Shown here: piece by piece, positions 1 to 5,174 of the stretch
Layout of the letters: the number at the start of each line of letters is the position of its first letter
Position numbering within the stretch: the first letter of the stretch is position 1
From: Actinomycetota bacterium
GTDB lineage: Bacteria; Actinomycetota; Thermoleophilia; Gaiellales; Gaiellaceae
Direction of reading: 5' to 3'
Assembly (NCBI GenBank): GCA_013694685.1
Contig: JACDBY010000448.1
Span: 1-5,295, forward strand
DNA: 5,295 nt
The notes under the pieces: generated by a model
The model's input: the letters and a program-made list of their open reading frames with translations, nothing else
The model's database searches: none
Told to the model about the DNA's origin: nothing
Translations under genes and position numbers: made by a program

Positions 1-545
1 GGTGTCAGCTCCGAGCCGGCCTCGAGCGCGTTGATCGTCTTGTGCTCGGCACCGTGGTACTGGAAGACACGCTTGAGATCGGGGATCAGCCCGATCAAAC
101 CGATGTACGCGACGAAGACGGCGACCCTGATCAACCCCTCGACGATCACGAACCAGGCCGTGTCCTCGACCGGGAGCCAGCTCGTGAGGAGCGCAGGCCC
201 GACCTTGAACAGCATCACAGCGAACCCGATCGCGAGCGCGAACGAGAAGATGATCTGCCCGCGGCTGATCTCGGTGACGACGTTTCCTTCGTCGTCCTCC
301 TCGCGTGCGGCGACGTTCGCGGAGATGGCGAGCGCGCGGAATCCGATCGCGAGGGACTCGCCCAGGGCGATCACCCCGCGGATCACCGGCAGGCGCCAGA
401 TCCGGTGCCGCTTCATCGGCGAGGTGACGTCCTTGACGACCTCCTCGATCCCGCCCTCGGGCGTGCGGATCGCGACGGCCCAGCACGACGGGCCGCGCAT
501 CATGACGCCCTCGAGCACCGCCTGACCGCCATAGGACACGCTCAC
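1..545 (-). CDS. DUF1385 family membrane protein (YqhQ-type), 3' end outside window
   Basis: Translating the minus strand from a GTG at 545 gives 181 residues that run off the left edge, roughly 60% of a usual ~300-residue DUF1385 protein. The family signature GGQAVLEGVMMRG is at residues 6-18. The second conserved block, PDLKRVFQYHGAEHKTINA, is at about 155-173, with His164, Glu167 and His168 as candidate metal or catalytic residues. Two hydrophobic stretches (about 97-120 and 131-154) are likely membrane segments, so this is an inner-membrane protein. Its biochemical function is not established. A second in-frame GTG at 539 is an equally possible start; neither has a clear Shine-Dalgarno sequence, and I chose 545 because the signature then starts a few residues in, as in relatives. 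It follows rpmE by 34 bases on the same strand and is probably co-transcribed with it. The family call is firm; the start is uncertain. Confidence 0.93.
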   Translation of the reverse strand, partial: MSVSYGGQAVLEGVMMRGPSCWAVAIRTPEGGIEEVVKDVTSPMKRHRIWRLPVIRGVIALGESLAIGFRALAISANVAAREEDDEGNVVTEISRGQIIFSFALAIGFAVMLFKVGPALLTSWLPVEDTAWFVIVEGLIRVAVFVAYIGLIGLIPDLKRVFQYHGAEHKTINALEAGSELT

Positions 546-579
546 GAAGGCACCGTACCGGCCGCTACCGAGGGCGCGG

Positions 580-798
580 CTACGCGTTCTTGGCCGTGGC
601 GGCCTTTTCGAGCCGGCGCTGGAAGCGCTCGACCCTGCCACCGGAATCCATCAGCTTCTGCTTCCCCGTGTAGAACGGATGGCAGGCCGAGCAGACCTCG
701 ACGTGCAGCTCCGCCTTCGTGGAGCGCGTCGTGAACTGGTTGCCGCACGAGCAGGTGACGTGGGCGACGACATACTCGGGATGGATGTCGGCCTTCAT
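580..798 (-). CDS. rpmE: 50S ribosomal protein L31 (zinc-binding form)
   Basis: A complete 72-residue protein of normal L31 length. It opens with MKADIHPEY, typical of bacterial L31, and carries Cys16, Cys18, Cys36 and Cys39, the four positions of the zinc-binding C+ type. The [16 protein letters not shown] stretch (about 44-59) is also characteristic, and the tail is basic and Ala-rich. L31 binds the large ribosomal subunit near the central protuberance and helps bridge the subunits. The ATG at 798 lies inside the stop codon of the upstream dehydratase gene (ATGA overlap), so translation may be coupled. Only a weak GAGCGG Shine-Dalgarno-like stretch precedes it. No zinc-free paralogue is visible in the window, and no Zur-like operator was recognised here. 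Confidence 0.97.
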   Translation of the reverse strand: MKADIHPEYVVAHVTCSCGNQFTTRSTKAELHVEVCSACHPFYTGKQKLMDSGGRVERFQRRLEKAATAKNA

Positions 799-1736
799 GT
801 GCCGCTCAGAATATCAGAGGCGATTTCCGGCCCCACGTTGCCTCCGGAGACAACCGCGACGACCGATTCCGCTTCGATCCGACCCGAGAGACAGGCCGCG
901 ACCGCCGCCGCGCCGGCTGGCTCGCAGGCGAGCTTCGCCTCGGCGTAGAGCCCGCGCATGGCCCGCTCGATCTCCGCGTCCGGAACCGTCACGACGCGGA
1001 CGCCGGTGGCCTGGCAGACCTCGAGCGCGAGCTTCCCCGCGAACGGCGCATCGAGCCCGCCCGCGATCGTCCGAGGCGCCACGGCGACTGGCTTGCCGGT
1101 CTTGAGCGCCAGGGCGAGCGCCGGAGACCCCTCCGGCTCGACGCCTATGACCTGGATCCCCTTGGGTGCGACGGCGGCCGCGATCCCCGCGACGAGACCC
1201 CCGCCGCCGACCGGCACGGCGATCACGTCCGGGCGCGGCACGTCTTCGAGGATCTCGAGACCCACTGTGCCCTGGCCCGCCATCACGAGTGGGTCGTCGA
1301 ACGGATGCACGAGGCTCGCCCCCGTCTCGCGGAGGTGCCCCTCGAGCCGGACGAACGCGCCGGAGGGATCCTCGGCCGCGGCGTCGATCCGCGCGCCGAG
1401 GGCACGGGCGCGCTCGAGCTTGAACGGGCTCGCGGAGCTCCACGTGAAGACGACGGACTCGAGTCCCTCTGCGGCTGCCCCCCAGGCGAGGGCGATCGCG
1501 TGGTTCCCGGCAGATGCACCGGCGACGCCGCGGGCGCGCTCCTCTCCACCGAGCGCGGAGAGCTTGTTCACGACCCCGCGCGCCTTGAACGACCCGGTGT
1601 GCTGGAGGAGCTCGGCCTTGAGGGTGAGTCCCGGCACGAGCGCGCCGCCGTCCATGAGCGGCGTCCGCCGGACGCGGCCGCGCACCGTCTCGGCAGCCCT
1701 GACGACGTCGGCACGCGTCACGGGCGCCTCGCTCAC
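795..1736 (-). CDS. PLP-dependent threonine/serine dehydratase-like enzyme (fold type II)
   Basis: This 313-residue protein has the size of single-domain catabolic threonine dehydratases and serine racemases, and it lacks the C-terminal regulatory domain of biosynthetic IlvA. The PLP lysine is Lys51 in HTGSFKARG (46-54). The substrate-carboxylate loop is SAGNHA (75-80), the phosphate-binding glycine loop is GGGGL (177-181), and the pyridine-nitrogen serine is probably Ser297 in SGGNV. Members of this family deaminate threonine or serine to 2-oxobutyrate or pyruvate, or act as racemases. The exact substrate cannot be read from sequence. Two positions are unusual: Ile81 replaces the common Gln after SAGNHA, and TWSSASPFK (98-106) replaces the usual MP...AP..K segment. 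The GTG at 1736 was chosen because AGGA lies 7 bases upstream. That same stretch can also be read as a leaderless -10 element. The stop overlaps rpmE by 4 bases. Confidence 0.9.
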   Translation of the reverse strand: MSEAPVTRADVVRAAETVRGRVRRTPLMDGGALVPGLTLKAELLQHTGSFKARGVVNKLSALGGEERARGVAGASAGNHAIALAWGAAAEGLESVVFTWSSASPFKLERARALGARIDAAAEDPSGAFVRLEGHLRETGASLVHPFDDPLVMAGQGTVGLEILEDVPRPDVIAVPVGGGGLVAGIAAAVAPKGIQVIGVEPEGSPALALALKTGKPVAVAPRTIAGGLDAPFAGKLALEVCQATGVRVVTVPDAEIERAMRGLYAEAKLACEPAGAAAVAACLSGRIEAESVVAVVSGGNVGPEIASDILSGT

Positions 1737-1742
1737 GTGTCG

Positions 1743-1748
1743 ATCCTA
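1743..1748 (-). promoter_or_regulatory. Candidate -10 element for the leftward operon
   Basis: Read on the minus strand, TAGGAT is followed by exactly six bases (CGACAC) and then the GTG start at 1736. TANNNT placed 6-7 bases before a start codon is the usual layout of actinobacterial leaderless promoters. No good -35 is visible, which is also common for that class. The AGGA inside the motif could instead be a Shine-Dalgarno sequence, so the two readings compete. Confidence 0.4.
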
Positions 1749-1752
1749 GAGT
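1747..1752 (+). promoter_or_regulatory. Candidate -10 element for the rightward DUF4389/M48 operon
   Basis: TAGAGT fits TANNNT and is followed by six bases (GTGACC) and then GTG at 1759, the second possible start of the DUF4389 gene. It shares its first two bases (1747-1748) with the opposite-strand motif. There is no Shine-Dalgarno sequence before either GTG, which favours a leaderless message starting near 1759. No -35 was recognised. Confidence 0.4.
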
Positions 1753-3042
1753 GTGACCGTGACGACGGCACCGGCGCCTGCGGCTCGCCATCCCGTTCGG
1801 CTCATCGTCACGGACGACCTCGCGCGACGGCGGCTGACGGTCTTCTTCCGCCTCCTCCTCGCCCTCCCCCACTTCGTCTGGCTCGCCCTCTACGGGATCG
1901 CTGCCTCGACGCTCGCGTTCGTGGTCTGGCTCGCGATCGTCTTCGAGGGCCGGGCACCGCGGACGCTCCATGGCTTTCTCGTCTCGTACGTCCGCTATTC
2001 GACGCACGTGACCGCCTATCTCTGCCTGGCCGCAGGCCCTTACCCCGGTTTCACCGGCTCGACCGACTATCCGGTGGACGTCGAGATCGATGGACCGGAG
2101 CGTCAGAGGCGCCTCGGCGCCCTCGTGCGCATTGTCCTCGCGATTCCGGCGCTGCTCCTCGCCTCGACGCTCGCCGGCTCCGTCGTGCTCGGCGCAGGCT
2201 TCGGCTTTGCGCCCCTCACGGCAGTCGGTGCGCTGAGCGCGACGGTGGGCTTCCTCGGCTGGCTCGCGGCACTCGTCCTCGGTCGCATGCCACGCGGCTT
2301 GCGCGACGCGGGCGCGTACGCGTGCGGGTATGCCGCCCAGGTGACCGCCTATGCGCTCCTCGCGACGGGTCGGTACCCGGACTCGACCCCGGGGCGGGTC
2401 GAGCCACCGCCTGACCTCCCCCGCCACGCGGTCGCGATCCTTGTCGAGAACGACCTCCGGCGACCGCGGCTCCTCGTCGCGTTCCGACTGCCGCTCGCGG
2501 TTCCGCATTTCTTCTGGCTCACGCTCTGGGCCGTTCCCGCGACCGTCGCAGCCGTCCTCGGCTGGCTCGTCACCCTGGCCCGCGGGGAGATGCCGTCGTC
2601 GCTGCACCGGTTCCTCGCGGCGTTCGTGCGTTACGTGGCCCACGTCACCGCGTTCACCTACCTCGTCGGGCGTCCGTTCCCCGGCTTCGTCGGGCGCGAA
2701 GGGAGCTATCCGATCGACGTCACGATCGAGCCTCCGGCGCGTCAGCGACGGCTCGGCGTCCTCGTGCGGCTCGTCCTCGCGCTGCCTGCGCTCCTCGTGT
2801 ACCAGGCGTACTCGATCGTGCTCTACGCCGTTGCCCTGCTCGGCTGGGTCGCCGCTGTCGTCACCGGGCGTATGCCGAGCGGCCTGCGCGACCTCGGCGC
2901 TGCGGCCGTCCGGTACCAGAGCCAGATCGGCGCCTACGCCCTGCTCCTCACGCCGCAGTACCCCGACTCGTCCCCGGTGCTCGTCGCGCCGCCCGCCCCG
3001 ATCGCCGAGCCCGAGCAATTCGCGGTGGCAGACACAGCGTGA
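1753..3042 (+). CDS. Polytopic membrane protein with four DUF4389-like units
   Basis: A complete 429-residue, strongly hydrophobic protein. After a short Ala/Pro-rich N-terminus it consists of four related units of about 85-107 residues. Units A1 (about 12-115) and A2 (about 223-329) share an FRL.LA.PHF.WL helix. They also share GR.P..LH.FL..(Y/F)VRY..HVTA, ending in PFPGF/PYPGF and YP(I/V)DV. Units B1 (about 116-222) and B2 (about 330-415) share RQRRLG.LVR.VLA.PALL and then GRMP.GLRD. They end in AYALL.....YPDS. This matches DUF4389, a family of unknown function. Each unit has about two membrane-spanning stretches. There is no recognisable enzymatic motif, so a structural, scaffold or transport role is only a guess. 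The GTG at 1753 has no Shine-Dalgarno sequence, and GTG at 1759 may be the true start if the message is leaderless. The gene ends in a GTGA overlap with the protease gene, so the two are probably translated together. Confidence 0.85.
   Translation: MTVTTAPAPAARHPVRLIVTDDLARRRLTVFFRLLLALPHFVWLALYGIAASTLAFVVWLAIVFEGRAPRTLHGFLVSYVRYSTHVTAYLCLAAGPYPGFTGSTDYPVDVEIDGPERQRRLGALVRIVLAIPALLLASTLAGSVVLGAGFGFAPLTAVGALSATVGFLGWLAALVLGRMPRGLRDAGAYACGYAAQVTAYALLATGRYPDSTPGRVEPPPDLPRHAVAILVENDLRRPRLLVAFRLPLAVPHFFWLTLWAVPATVAAVLGWLVTLARGEMPSSLHRFLAAFVRYVAHVTAFTYLVGRPFPGFVGREGSYPIDVTIEPPARQRRLGVLVRLVLALPALLVYQAYSIVLYAVALLGWVAAVVTGRMPSGLRDLGAAAVRYQSQIGAYALLLTPQYPDSSPVLVAPPAPIAEPEQFAVADTA
1786..2997 (+). repeat. 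Internal protein-level duplication, A-B-A-B
   Basis: The DUF4389 gene encodes four tandem units: A1 at 1786-2097, B1 at 2098-2418, A2 at 2419-2739 and B2 at 2740-2997 (boundaries approximate). A1 resembles A2 and B1 resembles B2 more than A resembles B, which suggests an old A-B pair that was later duplicated. The conserved RY of A1 (81-82) and A2 (293-294) are 212 residues apart. B1 carries about 19 extra residues between its first helix and GRMP compared with B2. The repeat is visible in protein; the DNA copies have diverged. Confidence 0.8.
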
Positions 3043-4316
3043 GCCCGCTGCGGGCGATCGTCTACCTCGGGGTCGCCGGAGGCGGGGCGCTCCTCGCCTG
3101 GGTGCTCGCGGGGAGCGTCGTCCCGGACGGTCTCTCGCTGCCCGAGATCGACGTCGACGCGACGTTCGGCCGCGAGCTCGTCGACCAGGCGGAGCGCTAC
3201 GAGCGGTTCCTCTACGTCGACTACCTGCTCGCCCAGCTCGTCCTGCTCGCAACGCTCGCCGTGTACGCCCGTCACGGGGCCCGGTTCGCGCGTGAGTCAG
3301 CCGCCGGGCCGATCGGCACGGGAATGCTGCTCGGGATGCTCGGTCTCGCGATCGCGTGGCTGACGCTGCTTCCGTTCTCCGTCGCGGCGCTCTGGTGGGA
3401 TCGCCGGAACGGGGTCTCGGAGGTCGGCTACCTCGAGTGGATCTTTGGCGACTGGCTCGCGCTCGGTGGCACGTTCGTCGCTTCATGCCTCGCCCTCCTC
3501 GTCGTGATGGCGCTCGCCCGGTGGCTCGGATCCTGGTGGTGGATCCCCGGTGCGGGTGTCTTCGCGGCGATCGCGATCGCACTCGTCTTCGTCGGGCCCT
3601 ACCTCGTCACCGGGCTCGAACGGCCGGTCGACCCCGAGCTCCAGCAGACCTACGACCGCTTCGAGCGGGAGCAGGGCGTCGACGACATCCCGCTCAGGAT
3701 CGAGGAGGTGAGCGGCGACACGAGCCAGGCGAACGCCTACGCATTCGGCCTGGGGCCGTCGGCGCGCATCGTGCTCTGGGACACGCTGCTCGACGGCCGC
3801 TTCACCGACCGGGAGGTGAACGTCGTCCTCGCGCACGAGCTCGGACACCACTCGAGCGACCACATCCTCGAGTCGATCGGCTGGTTCGGCCTCTTCGCGC
3901 TCCCCGGCTCGCTCGCGTTGGTGATCGCGACGCGGAGACGGGGCGGCATGGGCGAGCCGGCTGCCGTGCCGCTCGCGCTACTCGTCACTGCCGTCGTGCA
4001 GCTCGCACTCGCTCCAGCGCAGAATCAGGTCAGCCGCCACATGGAGGGCGAGGCGGACTGGAAGGCACTCGAGACGACCGGCGATCCCGTTGCCGCCGAG
4101 GGTCTCTTCCGCGGTTTCTCCTCGACCTCGCTTGGCGACCCGAGCCCGCCCACCTGGGCATACGTTTTCCTCCAGAGTCACCCGACGCTCTCGCAGCGCG
4201 TGGCCATGGCCAAGGCGTGGGCGAGCGAGTCCCCCCGTGTCGGACACGTGCTCTCCCACCCAGCCAGCTTGACCGAGCGCGACCGGACGTGTACATTCAT
4301 TCAATCAAATGATTGA
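3039..4316 (+). CDS. M48 family membrane zinc metalloprotease (Ste24/HtpX-like)
   Basis: A complete 425-residue protein. The HExxH zinc motif is AHELGHH, with His266, Glu267 and His270. The third ligand is probably Glu336 in NQVSRHMEGEAD (329-340), followed by the family's conserved Asp340. A further M48 hallmark, SHPTLSQRV, is at 380-388. Several hydrophobic stretches precede the catalytic domain (about 6-28, 62-77, 94-118, 139-160, 168-190), and two more lie between the zinc motifs (280-297, 308-326). This is the Ste24 CAAX-protease plan, with the active site facing the membrane interior or cytoplasmic side. Ste24/HtpX enzymes cleave prenylated or misfolded membrane proteins; the substrate here is unknown. 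The GTG at 3039 overlaps the DUF4389 stop. The last ~30 residues lie beyond the conserved domain. The final ones (TFIQSND) are encoded by the ArsR promoter and operator, so that tail is unlikely to matter for catalysis. Confidence 0.92.
   Translation: MSPLRAIVYLGVAGGGALLAWVLAGSVVPDGLSLPEIDVDATFGRELVDQAERYERFLYVDYLLAQLVLLATLAVYARHGARFARESAAGPIGTGMLLGMLGLAIAWLTLLPFSVAALWWDRRNGVSEVGYLEWIFGDWLALGGTFVASCLALLVVMALARWLGSWWWIPGAGVFAAIAIALVFVGPYLVTGLERPVDPELQQTYDRFEREQGVDDIPLRIEEVSGDTSQANAYAFGLGPSARIVLWDTLLDGRFTDREVNVVLAHELGHHSSDHILESIGWFGLFALPGSLALVIATRRRGGMGEPAAVPLALLVTAVVQLALAPAQNQVSRHMEGEADWKALETTGDPVAAEGLFRGFSSTSLGDPSPPTWAYVFLQSHPTLSQRVAMAKAWASESPRVGHVLSHPASLTERDRTCTFIQSND
4269..4297 (+). promoter_or_regulatory. 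Promoter of the arsR-SRPBCC operon
   Basis: TTGACC (4269-4274, five of six matches to the -35 consensus) is separated by exactly 17 bases from TACATT (4292-4297, four of six matches to the -10 consensus). Transcription would begin around 4303-4305, only 4-6 bases before the ArsR ATG, which has no Shine-Dalgarno sequence. The message would be nearly leaderless. The promoter lies wholly inside the 3' end of the protease gene, in a locally AT-rich patch. Confidence 0.7.
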
Positions 4317-4319
4317 ATG
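4298..4319. promoter_or_regulatory. Perfect 10-2-10 palindrome, probable ArsR operator
   Basis: CATTCAATCA (4298-4307), two spacer bases AA, then TGATTGAATG (4310-4319): the arms are exact reverse complements. Its size, AT-richness and two-base centre resemble known ArsR/SmtB operators, which are imperfect 12-2-12 repeats. It starts directly after the -10 hexamer and covers the predicted transcription start, the ArsR ATG (4309-4311) and the protease TGA stop (4314-4316). A bound repressor dimer would block its own promoter. The operator function is inferred. Confidence 0.75.
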
Positions 4320-4653
4320 TCTGTTGAAGCAACCTGATCTCGCGGAGACGTTCGCCGCACTCGGCGATCCCGTACGGTGCGGCATCGTCGAGCGCCTCGC
4401 CGAAGGCGACGCGACGGTCACAGACCTCGCCGCCCTCTTTCCGATCTCCCTCCAGGCGGTGTCGAAGCACATCCAGGTGCTCGGTGCGGCCGGCGTCGTG
4501 ACGAGGTCTCGCGAGGGAAAGACCCGCCCCGTGCACCTCGACGCGGCTGCCCTCGCCGCGTCCGTCGATTGGCTCGAGGCGCACCGCCGAAGACTGACAG
4601 CACGCTACGAGCGGCTCGACGAGCTGCTCGAGAACAGGAAGGACACAACATGA
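4309..4653 (+). CDS. ArsR-family winged-helix transcriptional repressor
   Basis: A complete 114-residue protein, the usual ArsR size. The N-terminal helix leads into FAALGDPVRCGIVERL (15-30), the family's (L)xDPxRxxIL signature. It is followed by TDLAALFPISLQAVSKHIQVL (38-58), the recognition helix-turn-helix, and then the wing AGVVTRSREGKTRPVHL (61-77). The arsenic/cadmium-type ELCVCDL site is absent. The only cysteines are Cys4 and Cys24, so a metal response is not supported and a small-molecule or thiol signal is possible. The ATG at 4309 is the only sensible start: the conserved region begins a few residues in, and the promoter spacing fits. The gene overlaps the protease gene by 8 bases and the SRPBCC gene by 4 (ATGA). 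It most likely represses its own operon through the palindrome over its start. Confidence 0.95.
   Translation: MIECLLKQPDLAETFAALGDPVRCGIVERLAEGDATVTDLAALFPISLQAVSKHIQVLGAAGVVTRSREGKTRPVHLDAAALAASVDWLEAHRRRLTARYERLDELLENRKDTT
4636..4643 (+). promoter_or_regulatory. Strong ribosome binding site for the SRPBCC gene
   Basis: AGGAAGGA ends six bases before the ATG at 4650 and lies inside the end of arsR. It is the strongest Shine-Dalgarno sequence in the window. With the ATGA overlap, it should give the second gene independent and probably higher translation than the repressor. Confidence 0.75.
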
Positions 4654-5123
4654 CGAACAAGCGCACCGTCACCGCCGAGGCCGGGCAGCAGAGCATCGCC
4701 TTCGTCCGGGAGTTCGAGGCTCCTGCGGCACGCGTCTTCGCCGCGCATACCGAGCCCGAGCTCGTGGCCAAATGGATCGGGCCGCGAGGCACCACGCTCA
4801 CGATGCGCGAGTTCGACGCGCGGACCGGCGGCTGCTGGAGCTACGTCGTCGCGGGCGGCGGCGCGGAGTACGGCTTTCACGGCTCGTTCCACGAGGTGAC
4901 CTCATCGAGCCGCCTCGTCCAGACCTTCGAGTTCGAGAACGAGCCCGGCCATCCCACGTTCGAGGTCCTGACGTTCACCGACCTGGACGACGGGCGCAGC
5001 CGCCTCGAGGGTCTGTCGCTCTTCCTCTCGATCGAGGCCCGCGACGCGATGCTCCACGGCATGGACAGCGGCATGGACGAGAACTTCGACCGCCTCGAGG
5101 AGCTGCTCGCCGCCAGCGATTAG
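4650..5123 (+). CDS. SRPBCC (AHSA1-type) ligand-binding domain protein
   Basis: A complete 157-residue single-domain protein, typical of the AHSA1/START-like family. The hallmark stretch FEAPAARVFAAHTEPELVAKWIGPRG falls at 22-47. After it come the beta strands of the cavity (for example YGFHGSFHEV in the middle) and the long C-terminal helix ending DENFDRLEELLA. It has no signal peptide and should be cytoplasmic. SRPBCC proteins form a deep hydrophobic cavity for lipids, polyketides or other hydrophobic molecules, but the ligand here cannot be read from sequence. Pairing with ArsR in one operon is common in actinobacteria and other bacteria. It suggests that the protein binds or handles the molecule the repressor senses, which is an inference. 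Translation begins inside the arsR stop codon, with AGGAAGGA upstream. Confidence 0.93.
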   Translation: MTNKRTVTAEAGQQSIAFVREFEAPAARVFAAHTEPELVAKWIGPRGTTLTMREFDARTGGCWSYVVAGGGAEYGFHGSFHEVTSSSRLVQTFEFENEPGHPTFEVLTFTDLDDGRSRLEGLSLFLSIEARDAMLHGMDSGMDENFDRLEELLAASD

Positions 5124-5127
5124 ATCG

Positions 5128-5174
5128 AGAGCGCGTGTCCGACCCGTGTCCGAATTCAGTCGGACACGCGCTCT
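5128..5174. terminator. Stem-loop between convergent genes, probable bidirectional terminator
   Basis: AGAGCGCGTGTCCGAC (5128-5143) and GTCGGACACGCGCTCT (5159-5174) are exact reverse complements: a 16-bp GC-rich stem with a 15-base loop. It starts five bases after the SRPBCC stop. Its right arm lies in the last codons of the opposing gene, whose stop (5156-5158) is in the loop. There is no T-run on either side, so it is not a classical intrinsic terminator. GC-rich hairpins without T-tracts are common at actinobacterial gene ends. The loop also holds a second CGTGTCCGA (5145-5153) that can pair with 5160-5168 instead. Confidence 0.6.

Noticed and set aside
42..734. Long plus-strand open frames across 31-734.
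   Set aside because: They oppose the clearly conserved DUF1385 and L31 genes, and their translations are Arg/Asp/Glu-rich with no family signature.
808..813. TATTCT on the minus strand, nine bases before the rpmE ATG, as an internal promoter.
   Set aside because: It fits TANNNT loosely, but there is no -35 at normal spacing and the sequence is also constrained as dehydratase codons, so it is too weak to annotate.
1305..2414. A 369-residue plus-strand open frame across the divergent junction.
   Set aside because: It overlaps the dehydratase on the other strand and the DUF4389 gene in another frame, and its translation is Arg-rich and unlike any family I know.
814..3582. A 922-residue open frame on the minus strand crossing several genes.
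   Set aside because: Its product is an Arg/Gly/Pro/Asp-rich low-complexity chain with no recognisable domain. It lies antisense to the DUF4389 and protease genes and out of frame over the dehydratase. Such frames arise readily in high-GC DNA.
3356..4312. A 318-residue plus-strand frame inside the protease gene.
   Set aside because: It is an Arg-rich shadow in the +1 frame of the M48 protease, which has intact catalytic motifs.
4309..4653. Assigning the ArsR protein as an arsenic or cadmium sensor.
   Set aside because: The ELCVCDL metal-binding motif is absent and no arsenic-resistance genes are nearby.
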